NCBI RefSeq assembly: GCF_032854445.1
Contig: NW_027017985.1
Location: forward strand, 62,001 to 126,000
Reading direction: 5' to 3'
Length of the DNA stretch: 64,000 nt
Source: Liolophura sinensis
Taxonomy: Eukaryota > Mollusca > Polyplacophora > Chitonida > Chitonidae
Shown here: one piece after another, positions 1-12,200 of the stretch
Position numbering within the stretch: position 1 is the stretch's first letter
How the letters are laid out: each line of letters opens with the position of its first letter
Notes under the pieces: model-generated
Told to the model about the DNA's origin: nothing
What the model saw: only the letters and a program-made list of their open reading frames with translations
Databases searched by the model: none
Translations under genes and position numbers: made by a program

Positions 1-457
1 TGACTGGCTCAATTCCGCATCTTTTGGCACCTTACTGAAGTGGGTCAGTGTTCAGTTGTACTTTTTACAGCAGACTGTATCAAGTACCTTGTGTTTTTCA
101 CGTACAAATGGTGTGGTTTTTCTACACGTAGTTAAAGACATTGAGATTGTCTTGCACTTAGAAGTAAGGACATTGCTGGGTGAGTTAAATGGGCTTAGCC
201 CAAAGATTTCAGGCCTTCTGGGCTACCGAAGGGCACATAACTTATAGTCAAAAGTTGAATATAGTAATGACCAGTCGCGATTGTACAGAGTACAGTGTAG
301 CCGATTTCAATTAACAAAAAGACCAGGCAAAAATTCAAAAGTGGAAAAACTGTTCCAGTGCTGCTGGTAAGAGGATAATCCGACGTATTTTGTGACGAGA
401 AATCGAATGGTGCAAACCGCGTTGCTCTCCGACCAATACTTTTGGCTGTAGTGACAA
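1..457 (+). repeat. Left-edge partial unit (unit positions 93-549)
   Basis: The window opens inside a unit at position 93, with the A95 variant (TGACTGG instead of TGCCTGG), T224 and the GGACATTGC form at 260-268. It has one private change, GGCCTTCTGG at about 211-220 where other units read GGTCTTCTGG. From about 135 onward it matches 9471 onward, including an AAAAATTCAAAAG variant near 329 and AGAGGATAATCC near 372. The left part does not match that copy, so a duplication edge lies near 135. Confidence 0.92.
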
Positions 458-2655
458 TTGAATGATCATTTATGTCATAATCACGTGCCCAGCCACGGCT
501 CTTGCTCCATGGAAACCAGGGATATTTGCAATTTTTTAACAGCTGCCGATGCCTGGCCCAATTCCGCATCTTTTGGCACCTTCTAAATGTGGGTCAGTGT
601 TCAGTTGTACTTTTTACAGCAGACTGTATCAAGTACCTTGTCTTTTTTATGTACAAATGGTGTGGTTTTTCTACACGTAGATAAAGACATTGAGATTGTC
701 TTGGACTTAGAAGTAAGACAATTGCTGGGTGAGTTAAATGGGCTTGGCCCAAAGATTTCAGGTCTTCTGGGCTACCGAAGGGCACATAACTTATAGTCAA
801 AAGTTGAATATAGTAATGACCAGTCGCGATTGTACAGAGTACAGTGTAGCCGATTTCAATTAACAAAAAGACCAGGCAAAAATGCAAAAGTGGAAAAACT
901 GTTCCAGTGCTGCTGGTAAGAGGCTAATCCGACGTATTTTGTGACGAGAAATCGAATGGTGCAAACCGCGTTGCTCTCCGACCAATACTTTTGCCTGTAG
1001 TGACAATTGAATGATCATTTATGTCATAATCACGTGCCCAGCAACGGCTCTTGCTCCATGGAAACCAGGGAAATTTTGCAATTTTTCAACAGCTGCCGAT
1101 GCCTGGCTCAATTCCGCATCTTTTGGCACCTTACTGAAGTGGGTCAGTGTTCAGTTGTACTTTTTACAGTAGACTGTATCAAGTACCTTGTGTTTTTCAC
1201 GTACAAATGGTCTGGTTTTTCTACACGTAGTTAAAGACATTGAGATTGTCTTGCACTTAGAAGTAAGGCAATTGCTGGGTGAGTTAAATGGGCTTAGCCC
1301 AAAGATTTCAGGTCTTCTGGGCTACCGAAGGGCACATAACTTATAGTCAAAAGTTGAATATAGTAATGACCAGTCGCGATTGTACAGAGTACAGTGTAGC
1401 CGATTTTTATTAACAAAAAGACCAGGCAAAAATGCAATAGTGGAAAAACTGTTCCAGTGCTGCTGGTAAGAGGCTAATCCGACGTATTTTGTGACGAGAA
1501 ATCGAATGGTGCAAACCGCGTTGCTCTCCGACCAATACTTTTGGCTGTAGTGACAATTGAATGATCATTTATGTCATAATCACGTGTCAAGCAACGGCTC
1601 TTACTTCATGGAAACCAGGGAAATTTGCAATTTTTCAACAGCTGCCGAAGCCTGGCTCAATTCCGAATCTTTTGGCACCTTACTGAAGTGGGTCAGTGTT
1701 CAGTTGTACTTTTTACAGCAGACTGTATCAAGTACCTTGTGTTTTTCACGTACAAATGGTGTGGTTTTTCTACACGTAGATAAAGACATTGAGATTGTCT
1801 TGCACTTAGAAGTAAGACAATTGCTGGGTGAGTTAAATGGGCTTAGCCCAAAGATTTGACGTCTTCTGGGCTACCGAAGGGCACATAACTTATAGTCAAA
1901 AGTTGAATATAGTAATGATCAGTCGCGATTGTACAGAGTACAGTGTAGCCGATTTCAATTAACAAAAAGACCAGGTAAAAATGCAAAAGTGGAAAAACTG
2001 TTCCAGTGCTGCTGGTAAGAGGCTAATCCGACGTATTTTGTGACGAGAAATCGAATGGTGCAATCCGCGTTGCTCTCTGACTAATACTTTTGGCTGTAGT
2101 GACAATTGAATGACCATTTATGTCATAATCACGTGCCCAGCAACGGCTCTTACTCCATGGAAACCAGGGATATTTGCAATTTTTCAACAGCTGCCGATGC
2201 CTGGCTCAATTCCGCATCTTTTGGCACCTTACTGAAGTGGGTCAGTGTTCAGTTGTACTTTTTACAGCAGACTGTATCAAGTACCTTGTGTTTTTCACGT
2301 ACAAATGGTGTGGTTTTTCTACACGTAGATAAAGACATTGAGATTGTCTTGCACTTAGAAGTAAGGCAATTGCTGGGTGAGTTAAATGGGCTTAGCCCAA
2401 ATATTTCAGGTCTTCTGGGCTACCGAAGGGCACATAACTTATAGTCAAAAGTTGAATATAGTAATGACCAGTCGCGATTGTACAGAGTACAGTGTAGCCG
2501 ATTTCAATTAACAAAAAGACCAGGCAAAAATGCAAAAGTGGAAAAACTGTTCCAGTGCTGCTGGTAAGAGGCTAATCCGACGTATTTTGTGACGAGAAAT
2601 CGAATGGTGCAAACCGCGTTGCTCTCCGACCTATACTTTTGGCTGTAGCGACAAT

Positions 2656-2669
2656 TCAATGATCATTGA
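2656..2669. other. 14-bp perfect palindrome TCAATGATCATTGA (unit positions 2-15, example)
   Basis: All or nearly all units keep the 8-10 bp core AATGATCATT (positions 4-13), except C9 units (GACC) and the TAATC units at 26817 and 30111. In about 28 units, including 2655, 4851, 8696, 11992, 14193, 15291, 16388, 21876, 22974, 37248, 38895, 41091, 44386, 56998, 60840 and 63585, both C3 and G14 are present, extending the palindrome to 14 bp. Most other units have G3 with T14, which do not pair. It could be a protein-binding dyad or only a linked haplotype; sequence alone cannot decide. Confidence 0.6.
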
Positions 2670-3203
2670 TGTCATAATCACGTGCCCAGCAACGGCTCTT
2701 GCTCCATGGAAACCAGGGATATTTGCAATTTTTTAACAGCTGCCGATGCCTGGCCCAATTCCGCATCTTTTGGCACCTTCTAAATGTGGGTCAGTGTTTA
2801 GTTGTACTTTTTACAGCAGACTGTATCAAGTACCTTGTCTTTTTTATGTACAAATGGTGTGGTTTTTCTACACGTAGATAAAGACATTGAGATTGTCTTG
2901 GACTTAGAAGTAAGACAATTGCTGGGTGAGTTAAATGGGCTTGGCCCAAAGATTTCAGGTCTTCAGGGCTACCGAAGGGCACATAACTTATAGTCAAAAG
3001 TTGAATATAGTAATGACCAGTCGCGATTGTACAGAGTACAGTGTAGCCGATTTCAATTAACAAAAAGACCAGGCAAAAATGCAAAAGTGGAAAAACTGTT
3101 CCAGTGCTGCTGGTAAGAGGCTAATCCGACGTATTTTGTGACGAGAAATCGAATGGTGCAAACCGCGTTGCTCTCCGACCAATACTTTTGCCTGTAGTGA
3201 CAA

Positions 3204-3665
3204 TTGAATGATCATTTATGTCATAATCACGTGCCCAGCAACGGCTCTTGCTCCATTGAAACCAGGGAAATTTGCAATTTTTCAACAGCTGCCGATGCCT
3301 GGCTCAATTCCGCATCTTTTGGCACCTTACTGAAGTGGGTCAGTGTTCAGTTGTACTTTTTACAGCAGACTGTATCAAGTACCTTGTGTTTTTCACGTAC
3401 AAATGGTGTGGTTTTTCTACACGTAGATAAAGACATTGAGATTGTCTTGGACTTAGAAGTAAGACAATTGCTGGGTGAGTTAAATGGGCTTGGCCCAAAG
3501 ATTTCAGGTCTTCTGGGCTACCGAAGGGCACATAACTTAAAGTCAAAAGATGAATATAGTAATGACCAGTCGCGATTGTACAGAGTACAGTGTAGCCGAT
3601 TTCAATTAACAAAAAGACCGGGCAAAAATTCAAAAGTTGAAAAACTGTTCCAGTGCTGCTGGTAA
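3204..3665 (+). other. Longest + strand open frame (153 codons); probably not a gene
   Basis: Here the usual TAG at 337-339 is AAG (CATAACTTAAAGTC), so the frame runs on for 41 more codons, ending KSKDEYSNDQ..QCCW before TAA in GCTGGTAA. Its start is TTG. Units 8696, 12542 and 21876 share the AAG change, but there the frame starts later or is shifted by an insertion. The extension is basic (several K and R) but has no recognisable domain. Length alone does not argue for coding, because neighbouring units are interrupted by stops and frameshifts in the same frame. Confidence 0.25.
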
Positions 3666-3752
3666 GAGGCTAATCCGACGTATTTTGTGACGAGAAATCG
3701 AATGGTGCAAACCGCGTTGCTCTCCGACCAATACTTTTGCCTGTAGTGACAA

Positions 3753-4091
3753 ATGAATGATCATTTATGTCATAATCACGTGCCCAGCAACGGCTCTTAC
3801 TCCATGGAAACCAGGGAAATTTGCAATTTTTTAACAGCTGCCGATGACTGGCTCAATTCCGCATCTTTTGGCACCTTACTGAAGTGGGTCAGTGTTCAGT
3901 TGTACTTTTTACAGCAGACTGTATCAAGTACCTTGTGTTTTTCACGTACAAATGGTCTGGTTTTTCTACACGTAGTTAAAGACATTGAGATTGTCTTGCA
4001 CTTAGAAGTAAGGACATTGCTGGGTGAGTTAAATGGGCTTAGCCCAAAGATTTCAGGTCTTCTGGGCTACCGAAGGGCACATAACTTATAG
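3753..4091 (+). other. 112-codon open frame in each unit (example with ATG start); probably not a gene
   Basis: In most units a frame runs from unit position 1 (usually TTG) through 112 codons to TAG at 337-339. Here position 1 is A, so the start is a true ATG, as also in 13092, 42739 and 48776. A eukaryotic start in the other units would be the ATG at position 52, giving 95 residues. No signal peptide, domain or catalytic motif is recognisable. Nearly all recurrent variants change the residue (Y16C, S17F, E22D, S27L, A32D, L34P, N35S, A37E, V69L, D75V, H83D, S97G) or create stops (TTA to TGA at codon 5, CAG to TAG at codon 49, TCA to TGA at codon 101). Synonymous changes are rare. This is the pattern of an unconstrained chance frame. 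Confidence 0.3.
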
Positions 4092-5399
4092 TCAAAAGTT
4101 GAATATAGTAATGACCAGTCGCGATTGTACAGAGTACAGTGTAGCCGATTTCAATTAACAAAAAGACCAGGCAAAAATGCAAAAGTGGAAAAACTGTTCC
4201 AGTGCTGCTGGTAAGAGGCTAATCCGACGTATTTTGTGACGAGAAATCGAATGGTGCAAACCGCGTTGCTCTCCGACCAATACTTTTGGCTGTAGTGACA
4301 ATTGAATGATCATTTATGTCATAATCACGTGCCCAGCAACGGCTCTTACTTCATGGAAACCAGGGAAATTTGCAATTTTTCAACAGCTGCCGATGCCTGG
4401 CTCAATTCCGCATCTTTTGGCACCTTATTCATGTGGGTCAGTGTTCAGTTGTACTTTTTACAGCAGACTGTATCAAGTACCTTGTGTTTTTTACGTACAA
4501 ATGGTCTGGTTTATCTACACGTAGTTAAAGACATTGAGATTGTCTTGCACTTAGAAGTAAGGACATTGCTGGGTGAGTTAAATGGGCTTAGCCCAAAGAT
4601 TTCAGGTCTTCTGGGCTACCGAAGGGCACATAACTTATAGTCAAAAGTTGAATATAGTAATGACCAGTCGCGATTGTACAGAGTACAGTGTAGCCGATTT
4701 CAATTAACAAAAAGACCAGGCAAAAATGCAAAAGTGGAAAAACTGTTCCAGTGCTGCTGGTAAGAGGCTAATCCGACGTATTTTGTGACGAGAAATCGAA
4801 TGGTGCAAACCGCGTTGCTCTCCGACCTATACTTTTGGCTGTCGCGACAATTCAATGATCATTGATGTCATAATCACGTGCCCAGCAACGGCTCTTGCTC
4901 CATGGAAATCAGGGATATTTGCAATTTTTTAACAGCTGCCGATGCCTGGCTGAATTCCTCATCTTTTGGCACCTTACTGAAGTGGGTCAGTGTTCAGTTG
5001 TACTTTTTACAGCAGACTGTATCAAGTACCTTGTGTTTTTCACGTACAAATGGTCTGGTTTTTCTACACGTAGTTAAAGACATTGAGATTGTCTTGCACT
5101 TAGAAGTAAGGCAATTGCTGGGTGAGTTAAATGGGCTTAGCCCAAAGATTTCAGGTCTTCTGGGCTACCGAAGGGCACATAACTTATAGTCAAAAGTTGA
5201 ATATAGTAATGACCAGTCGCGATTGTACAGAGTACAGTGTAGCCGATTTCAATTAACAAAAAGACCAGGCAAAAATGCAAAAGTGGAAAAACTGTTCCAG
5301 TGCTGCTGGTAAGAGGCTAATCCGACGTATTTTGTGACGAGAAATCGAATGGTGCAAACCGCGTTGCTCTCCGACCAATACTTTTGGCTGTAGTGACAA

Positions 5400-8300
5400 T
5401 TGAATGATCATTTATGTCATAATCACGTGCCCAGCAACGGCTCTTACTTCATGGAAACCAGGGAAATTTGCAATTTTTCAACTGCTGCCGATGCCTGGCC
5501 CAATTCCTCATCTTTTGGCACCTTACTGAAGTGGGTCAGTGTTCAGTTGTACTTTTTACAGCAGACTGTATCAAGTACCTTGTGTTTTTCACGTACAAAT
5601 GGTCTGGTTTTTCTACACGTAGATAAAGACATTGAGATTGTCTTGCACTTAGAAGTAAGACAATTGCTGGGTGAGTTAAATGGGCTTAGCCCAAAGATTT
5701 GACGTCTTCTGGGCTACCGAAGGGCACATAACTTATAGTCAAAAGTTGAATATAGTAATGACCAGTCGCGATTGTACAGAGTACAGTGTAGCCGATTTCA
5801 ATTAACAAAAAGACCAGGTAAAAATGCAAAAGTGGAAAAAACTGTTCCAGTGCTGCTGGTAAGAGGCTAATCCGACGTATTTTGTGACGAGAAATCGAAT
5901 GGTGCAATCCGCGTTGCTCTCTGACTAATACTTTTGGCTGTAGTGACAATTGAATGACCATTTATGTCATAATCACGTGCCCAGCAACGGCTCTTACTCC
6001 ATGGAAACCAGGGAAATTTGCAATTTTTCAACAGCTGCCGATGCCTGGCTCAATTCCGAATCTTTTGGCACCTTACTGAAGTGGGTCAGTGTTCAGTTGT
6101 ACTTTTTACAGCAGACTGTATCAAGTACCTTGTGTTTTTCACGTACAAATGGTGTGGTTTTTCTACACGTAGATAAAGACATTGAGATTGTCTTGCACTT
6201 AGAAGTAAGGCAATTGCTGGGTGAGTTAAATGGGCTTAGCCCAAAGATTTCAGGTCTTCTGGGCTACCGAAGGGCACATAACTTATAGTCAAAAGTTGAA
6301 TATAGTAATGACCAGTCGCGATTGTACAGAGTACAGTGTAGCCGATTTCAATTAACAAAAAGACCAGGCAAAAATGCAAAAGTGGAAAAACTGTTCCAGT
6401 GCTGCTGGTAAGAGGATAATCCGACGTATTTTGTGACGAGAAATCGAATGGTGCAAACCGCGTTGCTCTCCGACCAATACTTTTGGCTGTAGTGACAACT
6501 GAATGATCATTTATGTCATAATCACGTGCCCAGCAACGGCTCTTACTTCATGGAAACCAGGGAAATTTGCAATTTTTCAACAGCTGCCGATGCCTGGCTC
6601 AATTCCGCATCTTTTGGCACCTTATTCATGTGGGTCAGTGTTCAGTTGTACTTTTTACAGCAGACTGTATCAAGTACCTTGTGTTTTTCACGTACAAATG
6701 GTCTGGTTTTTCTACACGTAGATAAAGACATTGAGATTGTCTTGCACTTAGAAGTAAGACAATTGCTGGGTGAGTTAAATGGGCTTAGCCCAAAGATTTG
6801 ACGTCTTCTGGGCTACCGAAGGGCACATAACTTATAGTCAAAAGTTGAATATAGTAATGACCAGTCGCGATTGTACAGAGTACAGTGTAGCCGATTTCAA
6901 TTAACAAAAAGACCAGGTAAAAATGCAAAAGTGGAAAAAACTGTTCCAGTGCTGCTGGTAAGAGGCTAATCCGACGTATTTTGTGACGAGAAATCGAATG
7001 GTGCAATCCGCGTTGCTCTCTGACTAATACTTTTGGCTGTAGTGACAATTGAATGACCATTTATGTCATAATCACGTGCCCAGCAACGGCTCTTACTCCA
7101 TGGAAACCAGGGAAATTTGCAATTTTTCAACAGCTGCCGATGCCTGGCTCAATTCCGCATCTTTTGGCACCTTACTGAAGTGGGTCAGTGTTCAGTTGTA
7201 CTTTTTACAGCAGACTGTATCAAGTACCTTGTGTTTTTCACGTACAAATGGTGTGGTTTTTCTACACGTAGATAAAGACATTGAGATTGTCTTGCACTTA
7301 GAAGTAAGGCAATTGCTGGGTGAGTTAAATGGGCTTAGCCCAAAGATTTCAGGTCTTCTGGGCTACCGAAGGGCACATAACTTATAGTCAAAAGTTGAAT
7401 ATAGTAATGACCAGTCGCGATTGTACAGAGTACAGTGTAGCCGATTTCAATTAACAAAAAGACCAGGCAAAAATGCAAAAGTGGAAAAACTGTGCCAGTG
7501 CTGCTGGTAAGAGGATAATCCGACGTATTTTGTGACGAGAAATCGAATGGTGCAAACCGCGTTGCTCTCCGACCAATACTTTTGGCTGTAGTGACAACTG
7601 AATGATCATTTATGTCATAATCACGTGCCCAGCAACGGCTCTTACTTCATGGAAACCAGGGAAATTTGCAATTTTTCAACAGCTGCCGATGCCTGGCTCA
7701 ATTCCGCATCTTTTGGCACCTTATTCATGTGGGTCAGTGTTCAGTTGTACTTTTTACAGCAGACTGTATCAAGTACCTTGTGTTTTTCACGTACAAATGG
7801 TCTGGTTTTTCTACACGTAGATAAAGACATTGAGATTGTCTTGCACTTAGAAGTAAGACAATTGCTGGGTGAGTTAAATGGGCTTAGCCCAAAGATTTGA
7901 CGTCTTCTGGGCTACCGAAGGGCACATAACTTATAGTCAAAAGTTGAATATAGTAATGACCAGTCGCGATTGTACAGAGTACAGTGTAGCCGATTTCAAT
8001 TAACAAAAAGACCAGGTAAAAATGCAAAAGTGGAAAAACTGTTCCAGTGCTGCTGGTAAGAGGCTAATCCGACGTATTTTGTGACGAGAAATCGAATGGT
8101 GCAATCCGCGTTGCTCTCTGACTAATACTTTTGGCTGTAGTGACAATTGAATGACCATTTATGTCATAATCACGTGCCCAGCAACGGCTCTTACTCCATG
8201 GAAACCAGGGAAATTTGCAATTTTTCAACAGCTGCCGATGCCTGGCTCAATTCCGCATCTTTTGGCACCTTACTGAAGTGGGTCAGTGTTCAGTTGTACT

Positions 8301-8695
8301 TTTTACAGCAGACTGTATCAAGTACCTTGTGTTTTTCACGTACAAATGGTGTGGTTTTTCTACACGTAGATAAAGACATTGAGATTGTCTTGCACTTAGA
8401 AGTAAGGCAATTGCTGGGTGAGTTAAATGGGCTTAGCCCAAAGATTTCAGGTCTTCTGGGCTACCGAAGGGCACATAACTTATAGTCAAAAGTTGAATAT
8501 AGTAATGACCAGTCGCGATTGTACAGAGTACAGTGTAGCCGATTTCAATTAACAAAAAGACCAGGCAAAAATGCAAAAGTGGAAAAACTGTGCCAGTGCT
8601 GCTGGTAAGAGGATAATCCGACGTATTTTGTGACGAGAAATCGAATGGTGCAAACCGCGTTGCTCTCCGACCTATACTTTTGGCTGTAGCGACAA
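5400..8695 (+). repeat. Dimeric HOR, three tandem iterations (5400, 6499, 7598)
   Basis: Unit starts are 5400, 5950, 6499, 7049, 7598 and 8147. First units (5400, 6499, 7598) end their open frame early with GATTTGACGTC at 297-307 and carry CTCTCTGACTAATAC near the 3' end. Second units (5950, 7049, 8147) carry C at position 9 (GAATGACCAT). The 3' half of the first unit is nearly the same in all three iterations, including GTGGAAAAAACTG (one extra A) at about 5833 and 6932. The 5' half of 5400 differs (CAACTGCTGCC, GGCCCAATTCCTC, ACTGAAGT octamer) from 6499 and 7598 (ATTCATGT octamer), so the first iteration is a recombinant. A CTGTGCCAGTG variant links 7491 and 8589. Confidence 0.9.
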
Positions 8696-9244
8696 TTCAA
8701 TGATCATTGATGTCATAATCACGTGCCCAGCAACGGCTCTTGCTCCATGGAAACCAAGGATATTTGCAATTTTTTAACAGCTGCCGATGCCTGGCCCAAT
8801 TCCGCATCTTTTGGAACCTTATAAATGTGGGTCAGTGTTTAGTTGTACTTTTTACAGCAGACTTTATCAAGTACCTTGTCTTTTTTATGTACAAATGGTG
8901 TGGTTTTTCTACACGTAGATAAAGACATTGAGATTGTCTTGGACTTAGAAGTAAGACTATTGCTGGGTGAGTTAAATGGGCTTGGCCCAAAGATTTCAGG
9001 TCTTCTGGGCTACCGAAGGGCACATAACTTAAAGTCAAAAGATAAATATAGTAATGACCAGTCGCGATTGTACAGAGTACAGTGTAGCCGATTTCAATTA
9101 ACAAAAAGTCCGGGCAAAAATTCAAAAGTGGAAAAACTGTTCCAGTGCTGCTGGTAAGAGGCTAATCCGACGTATTTTGTGACGAGAAATCGAATGGTGC
9201 AAACCGCGTTGCTCTCCGACCAATACTTTTGGCTGTAGTGACAA
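8696..9244 (+). repeat. Distinctive unit, near-identical twin of unit 21876
   Basis: This unit combines rare variants seen together only here and at 21876: TTGGAACCTTATAAATG near 8811, ACTTTATCAAG near 8861, GTAAGACTATTGC near 8951, AACTTAAAGTC at the usual stop position, AAAGATAAATATAG, and AAAAGTCCGGGCAAAAATTC. The two copies are 13,180 bp apart, which is 24 units. Visible differences are few (for example AAGGAT here versus AGGGAT there). Because the stop at 337-339 is changed to AAG, the + strand frame runs on to GCTGGTAA. Confidence 0.93.
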
Positions 9245-12200
9245 TTGAATGATCATTTATGTCATAATCACGTGCCCAGCAACGGCTCTTACTTCATGGA
9301 AACCATGGAAATTTGCAATTTTTCAACAGCTGCCGATGCCTGGCTCAATTCCGCATCTTTTGGCACCTTCTAAATGTGGGTCAGTGTTCAGTTGTACTTT
9401 TTACAGCAGACTGTATCAAGTACCTTGTGTTTTTTATGTACAAATGGTGTGGTTTTTCTACACGTAGATAAAGACATTGAGATTGTCTTGCACTTAGAAG
9501 TAAGGACATTGCTGGGTGAGTTAAATGGGCTTAGCCCAAAGATTTCAGGTCTTCTGGGCTACCGAAGGGCACATAACTTATAGTCAAAAGTTGAATATAG
9601 TAATGACCAGTCGCGATTGTACAGAGTACAGTGTAGCCGATTTCAATTAACAAAAAGACCAGGCAAAAATTCAAAAGTGGAAAAACTGTTCCAGTGCTGC
9701 TGGTAAGAGGATAATCCGACGTATTTTGTGACGAGAAATCGAATGGTGCAAACCGCGTTGCTCTCCGACCAATACTTTTGGCTGTAGTGACAATTGAATG
9801 ATCATTTATGTCATAATCACGTGCCCAGCCACGGCTCTTGCTCCATGGAAACCAGGGATATTTGCAATTTTTTAACAGCTGCCGATGCCTGGCCCAATTC
9901 CGCATCTTTTGGCACCTTCTAAATGTGGGTCAGTGTTCAGTTGTACTTTTTACAGCAGACTGTATCAAGTACCTTGTCTTTTTTATGTACAAATGGTGTG
10001 GTTTTTCTACACGTAGATAAAGACATTGAGATTGTCTTGGACTTAGAAGTAAGACAATTGCTGGGTGAGTTAAATGGGCTTGGCCCAAAGATTTCAGGTC
10101 TTCTGGGCTACCGAAGGGCACATAACTTATAGTCAAAAGTTGAATATAGTAATGACCAGTCGCGATTGTACAGAGTACAGTGTAGCCGATTTCAATTAAC
10201 AAAAAGACCAGGCAAAAATGCAAAAGTGGAAAAACTGTTCCAGTGCTGCTGGTAAGAGGCTAATCCGACGTATTTTGTGACGAGAAATCAAATGGTGCAA
10301 ACCGCGTTGCTCTCCGACCAATACTTTTGCCTGTAGTGACAATTGAATGATCATTTATGTCATAATCACGTGCCCAGCAACGGCTCTTGCTCCATGGAAA
10401 CCAGGGAAATTTGCAATTTTTCAACAGCTGCCGATGCCTGGCTCAATTCCGCATCTTTTGGCACCTTACTGAAGTGGGTCAGTGTTCAGTTGTACTTTTT
10501 ACAGTAGACTGTATCAAGTACCTTGTGTTTTTCACGTACAAATGGTCTGGTTTTTCTACACGTAGTTAAAGACATTGAGATTGTCTTGCACTTAGAAGTA
10601 AGGCAATTGCTGGGTGAGTTAAATGGGCTTAGCCCAAAGATTTCAGGTCTTCTGGGCTACCGAAGGGCACATAACTTATAGTCAAAAAGTTGAATATAGT
10701 AATGACCAGTCGCGATTGTACAGAGTACAGTGTAGCCGATTTTTATTAACAAAAAGACCAGGCAAAAATGCAAAAGTGGAAAAACTGTTCCAGTGCTGCT
10801 GGTAAGAGGCTAATCCGACGTAATTTTGTGACGAGAAATCGAATGGTGCAAACCGCGTTGCTCTCCGACCAATACTTTTGGCTGTAGTGACAATTGAATG
10901 ATCATTTATGTCATAATCACGTGTCAAGCAACGGCTCTTACTTCATGGAAACCAGGGAAATTTGCAATTTTTCAACAGCTGCCGATGCCTGGCTCAATTC
11001 CGAATCTTTTGGCACCTTACTGAAGTGGGTCAGTGTTCAGTTGTACTTTTTACAGCAGACTGTATCAAGTACCTTGTGTTTTTCACGTACAAATGGTGTG
11101 GTTTTTCTACACGTAGATAAAGACATTGAGATTGTCTTGCACTTAGAAGTAAGACAATTGCTGGGTGAGTTAAATGGGCTTAGCCCAAAGATTTGACGTC
11201 TTCTGGGCTACCGAAGGGCACATAACTTATAGTCAAAAGTTGAATATAGTAATGATCAGTCGCGATTGTACAGAGTACAGTGTAGCCGATTTCAATTAAC
11301 AAAAAGACCAGGTAAAAATGCAAAAGTGGAAAAACTGTTCCAGTGCTGCTGGTAAGAGGCTAATCCGACGTATTTTGTGACGAGAAATCGAATGGTGCAA
11401 TCCGCGTTGCTCTCTGACTAATACTTTTGGCTGTAGTGACAATTGAATGACCATTTATGTCATAATCACGTGCCCAGCAACGGCTCTTACTCCATGGAAA
11501 CCAGGGATATTTGCAATTTTTCAACAGCTGCCGATGCCTGGCTCAATTCCGCATCTTTTGGCACCTTACTGAAGTGGGTCAGTGTTCAGTTGTACTTTTT
11601 ACAGCAGACTGTATCAAGTACCTTGTGTTTTTCACGTACAAATGGTGTGGTTTTTCTACACGTAGATAAAGACATTGAGATTGTCTTGCACTTAGAAGTA
11701 AGGCAATTGCTGGGTGAGTTAAATGGGCTTAGCCCAAATATTTCAGGTCTTCTGGGCTACCGAAGGGCACATAACTTATAGTCAAAAGTTGAATATAGTA
11801 ATGACCAGTCGCGATTGTACAGAGTACAGTGTAGCCGATTTCAATTAACAAAAAGACCAGGCAAAAATGCAAAAGTGGAAAAACTGTTCCAGTGCTGCTG
11901 GTAAGAGGCTAATCCGACGTATTTTGTGACGAGAAATCGAATGGTGCAAACCGCGTTGCTCTCCGACCTATACTTTTGGCTGTAGCGACAATTCAATGAT
12001 CATTGATGTCATAATCACGTGCCCAGCAACGGCTCTTGCTCCATGGAAACCAGGGATATTTGCAATTTTTTAACAGCTGCCGATGCCTGGCCCAATTCCG
12101 CATCTTTTGGCACCTTCTAAATGTGGGTCAGTGTTTAGTTGTACTTTTTACAGCAGACTGTATCAAGTACCTTGTCTTTTTTATGTACAAATGGTGTGGT

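Larger units (their letters stand above)
458..5399 (+). repeat. Nine-unit block; holds copy 1 of the 17-unit-offset duplication
   Basis: Unit starts are 458, 1007, 1557, 2106, 2655, 3204, 3753, 4302 and 4851. Rare variants recur at the same relative places about 9336-9341 bp downstream: C at unit position 37 (494 and 9830), T at position 163 (1170 and 10505), GTGTCAAGC (near 1585 and 10922), a CGATTTTTATT patch (near 1401 and 10737), CCAAATATTTC (near 2398 and 11735) and CTTCAGGGC (near 2961 and 12298). The match fades in unit 4851, which has private changes (GCTGTCGCG, GGAAATCAGG, GCTGAATTCCTC) that its counterpart at 14193 lacks. Unit 1007 has one inserted T (GGAAATTTTGC), giving 550 bp. 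Confidence 0.9.

Noticed and set aside
1857-1866. TGACGTC in the stop-variant units as a CRE-type regulatory site
   Set aside because: It reads TGACGTCT, not the full TGACGTCA palindrome, is confined to one subfamily, and has further variants (TGACTTC, TCACGTC, TCAAGTC) that suggest drift.
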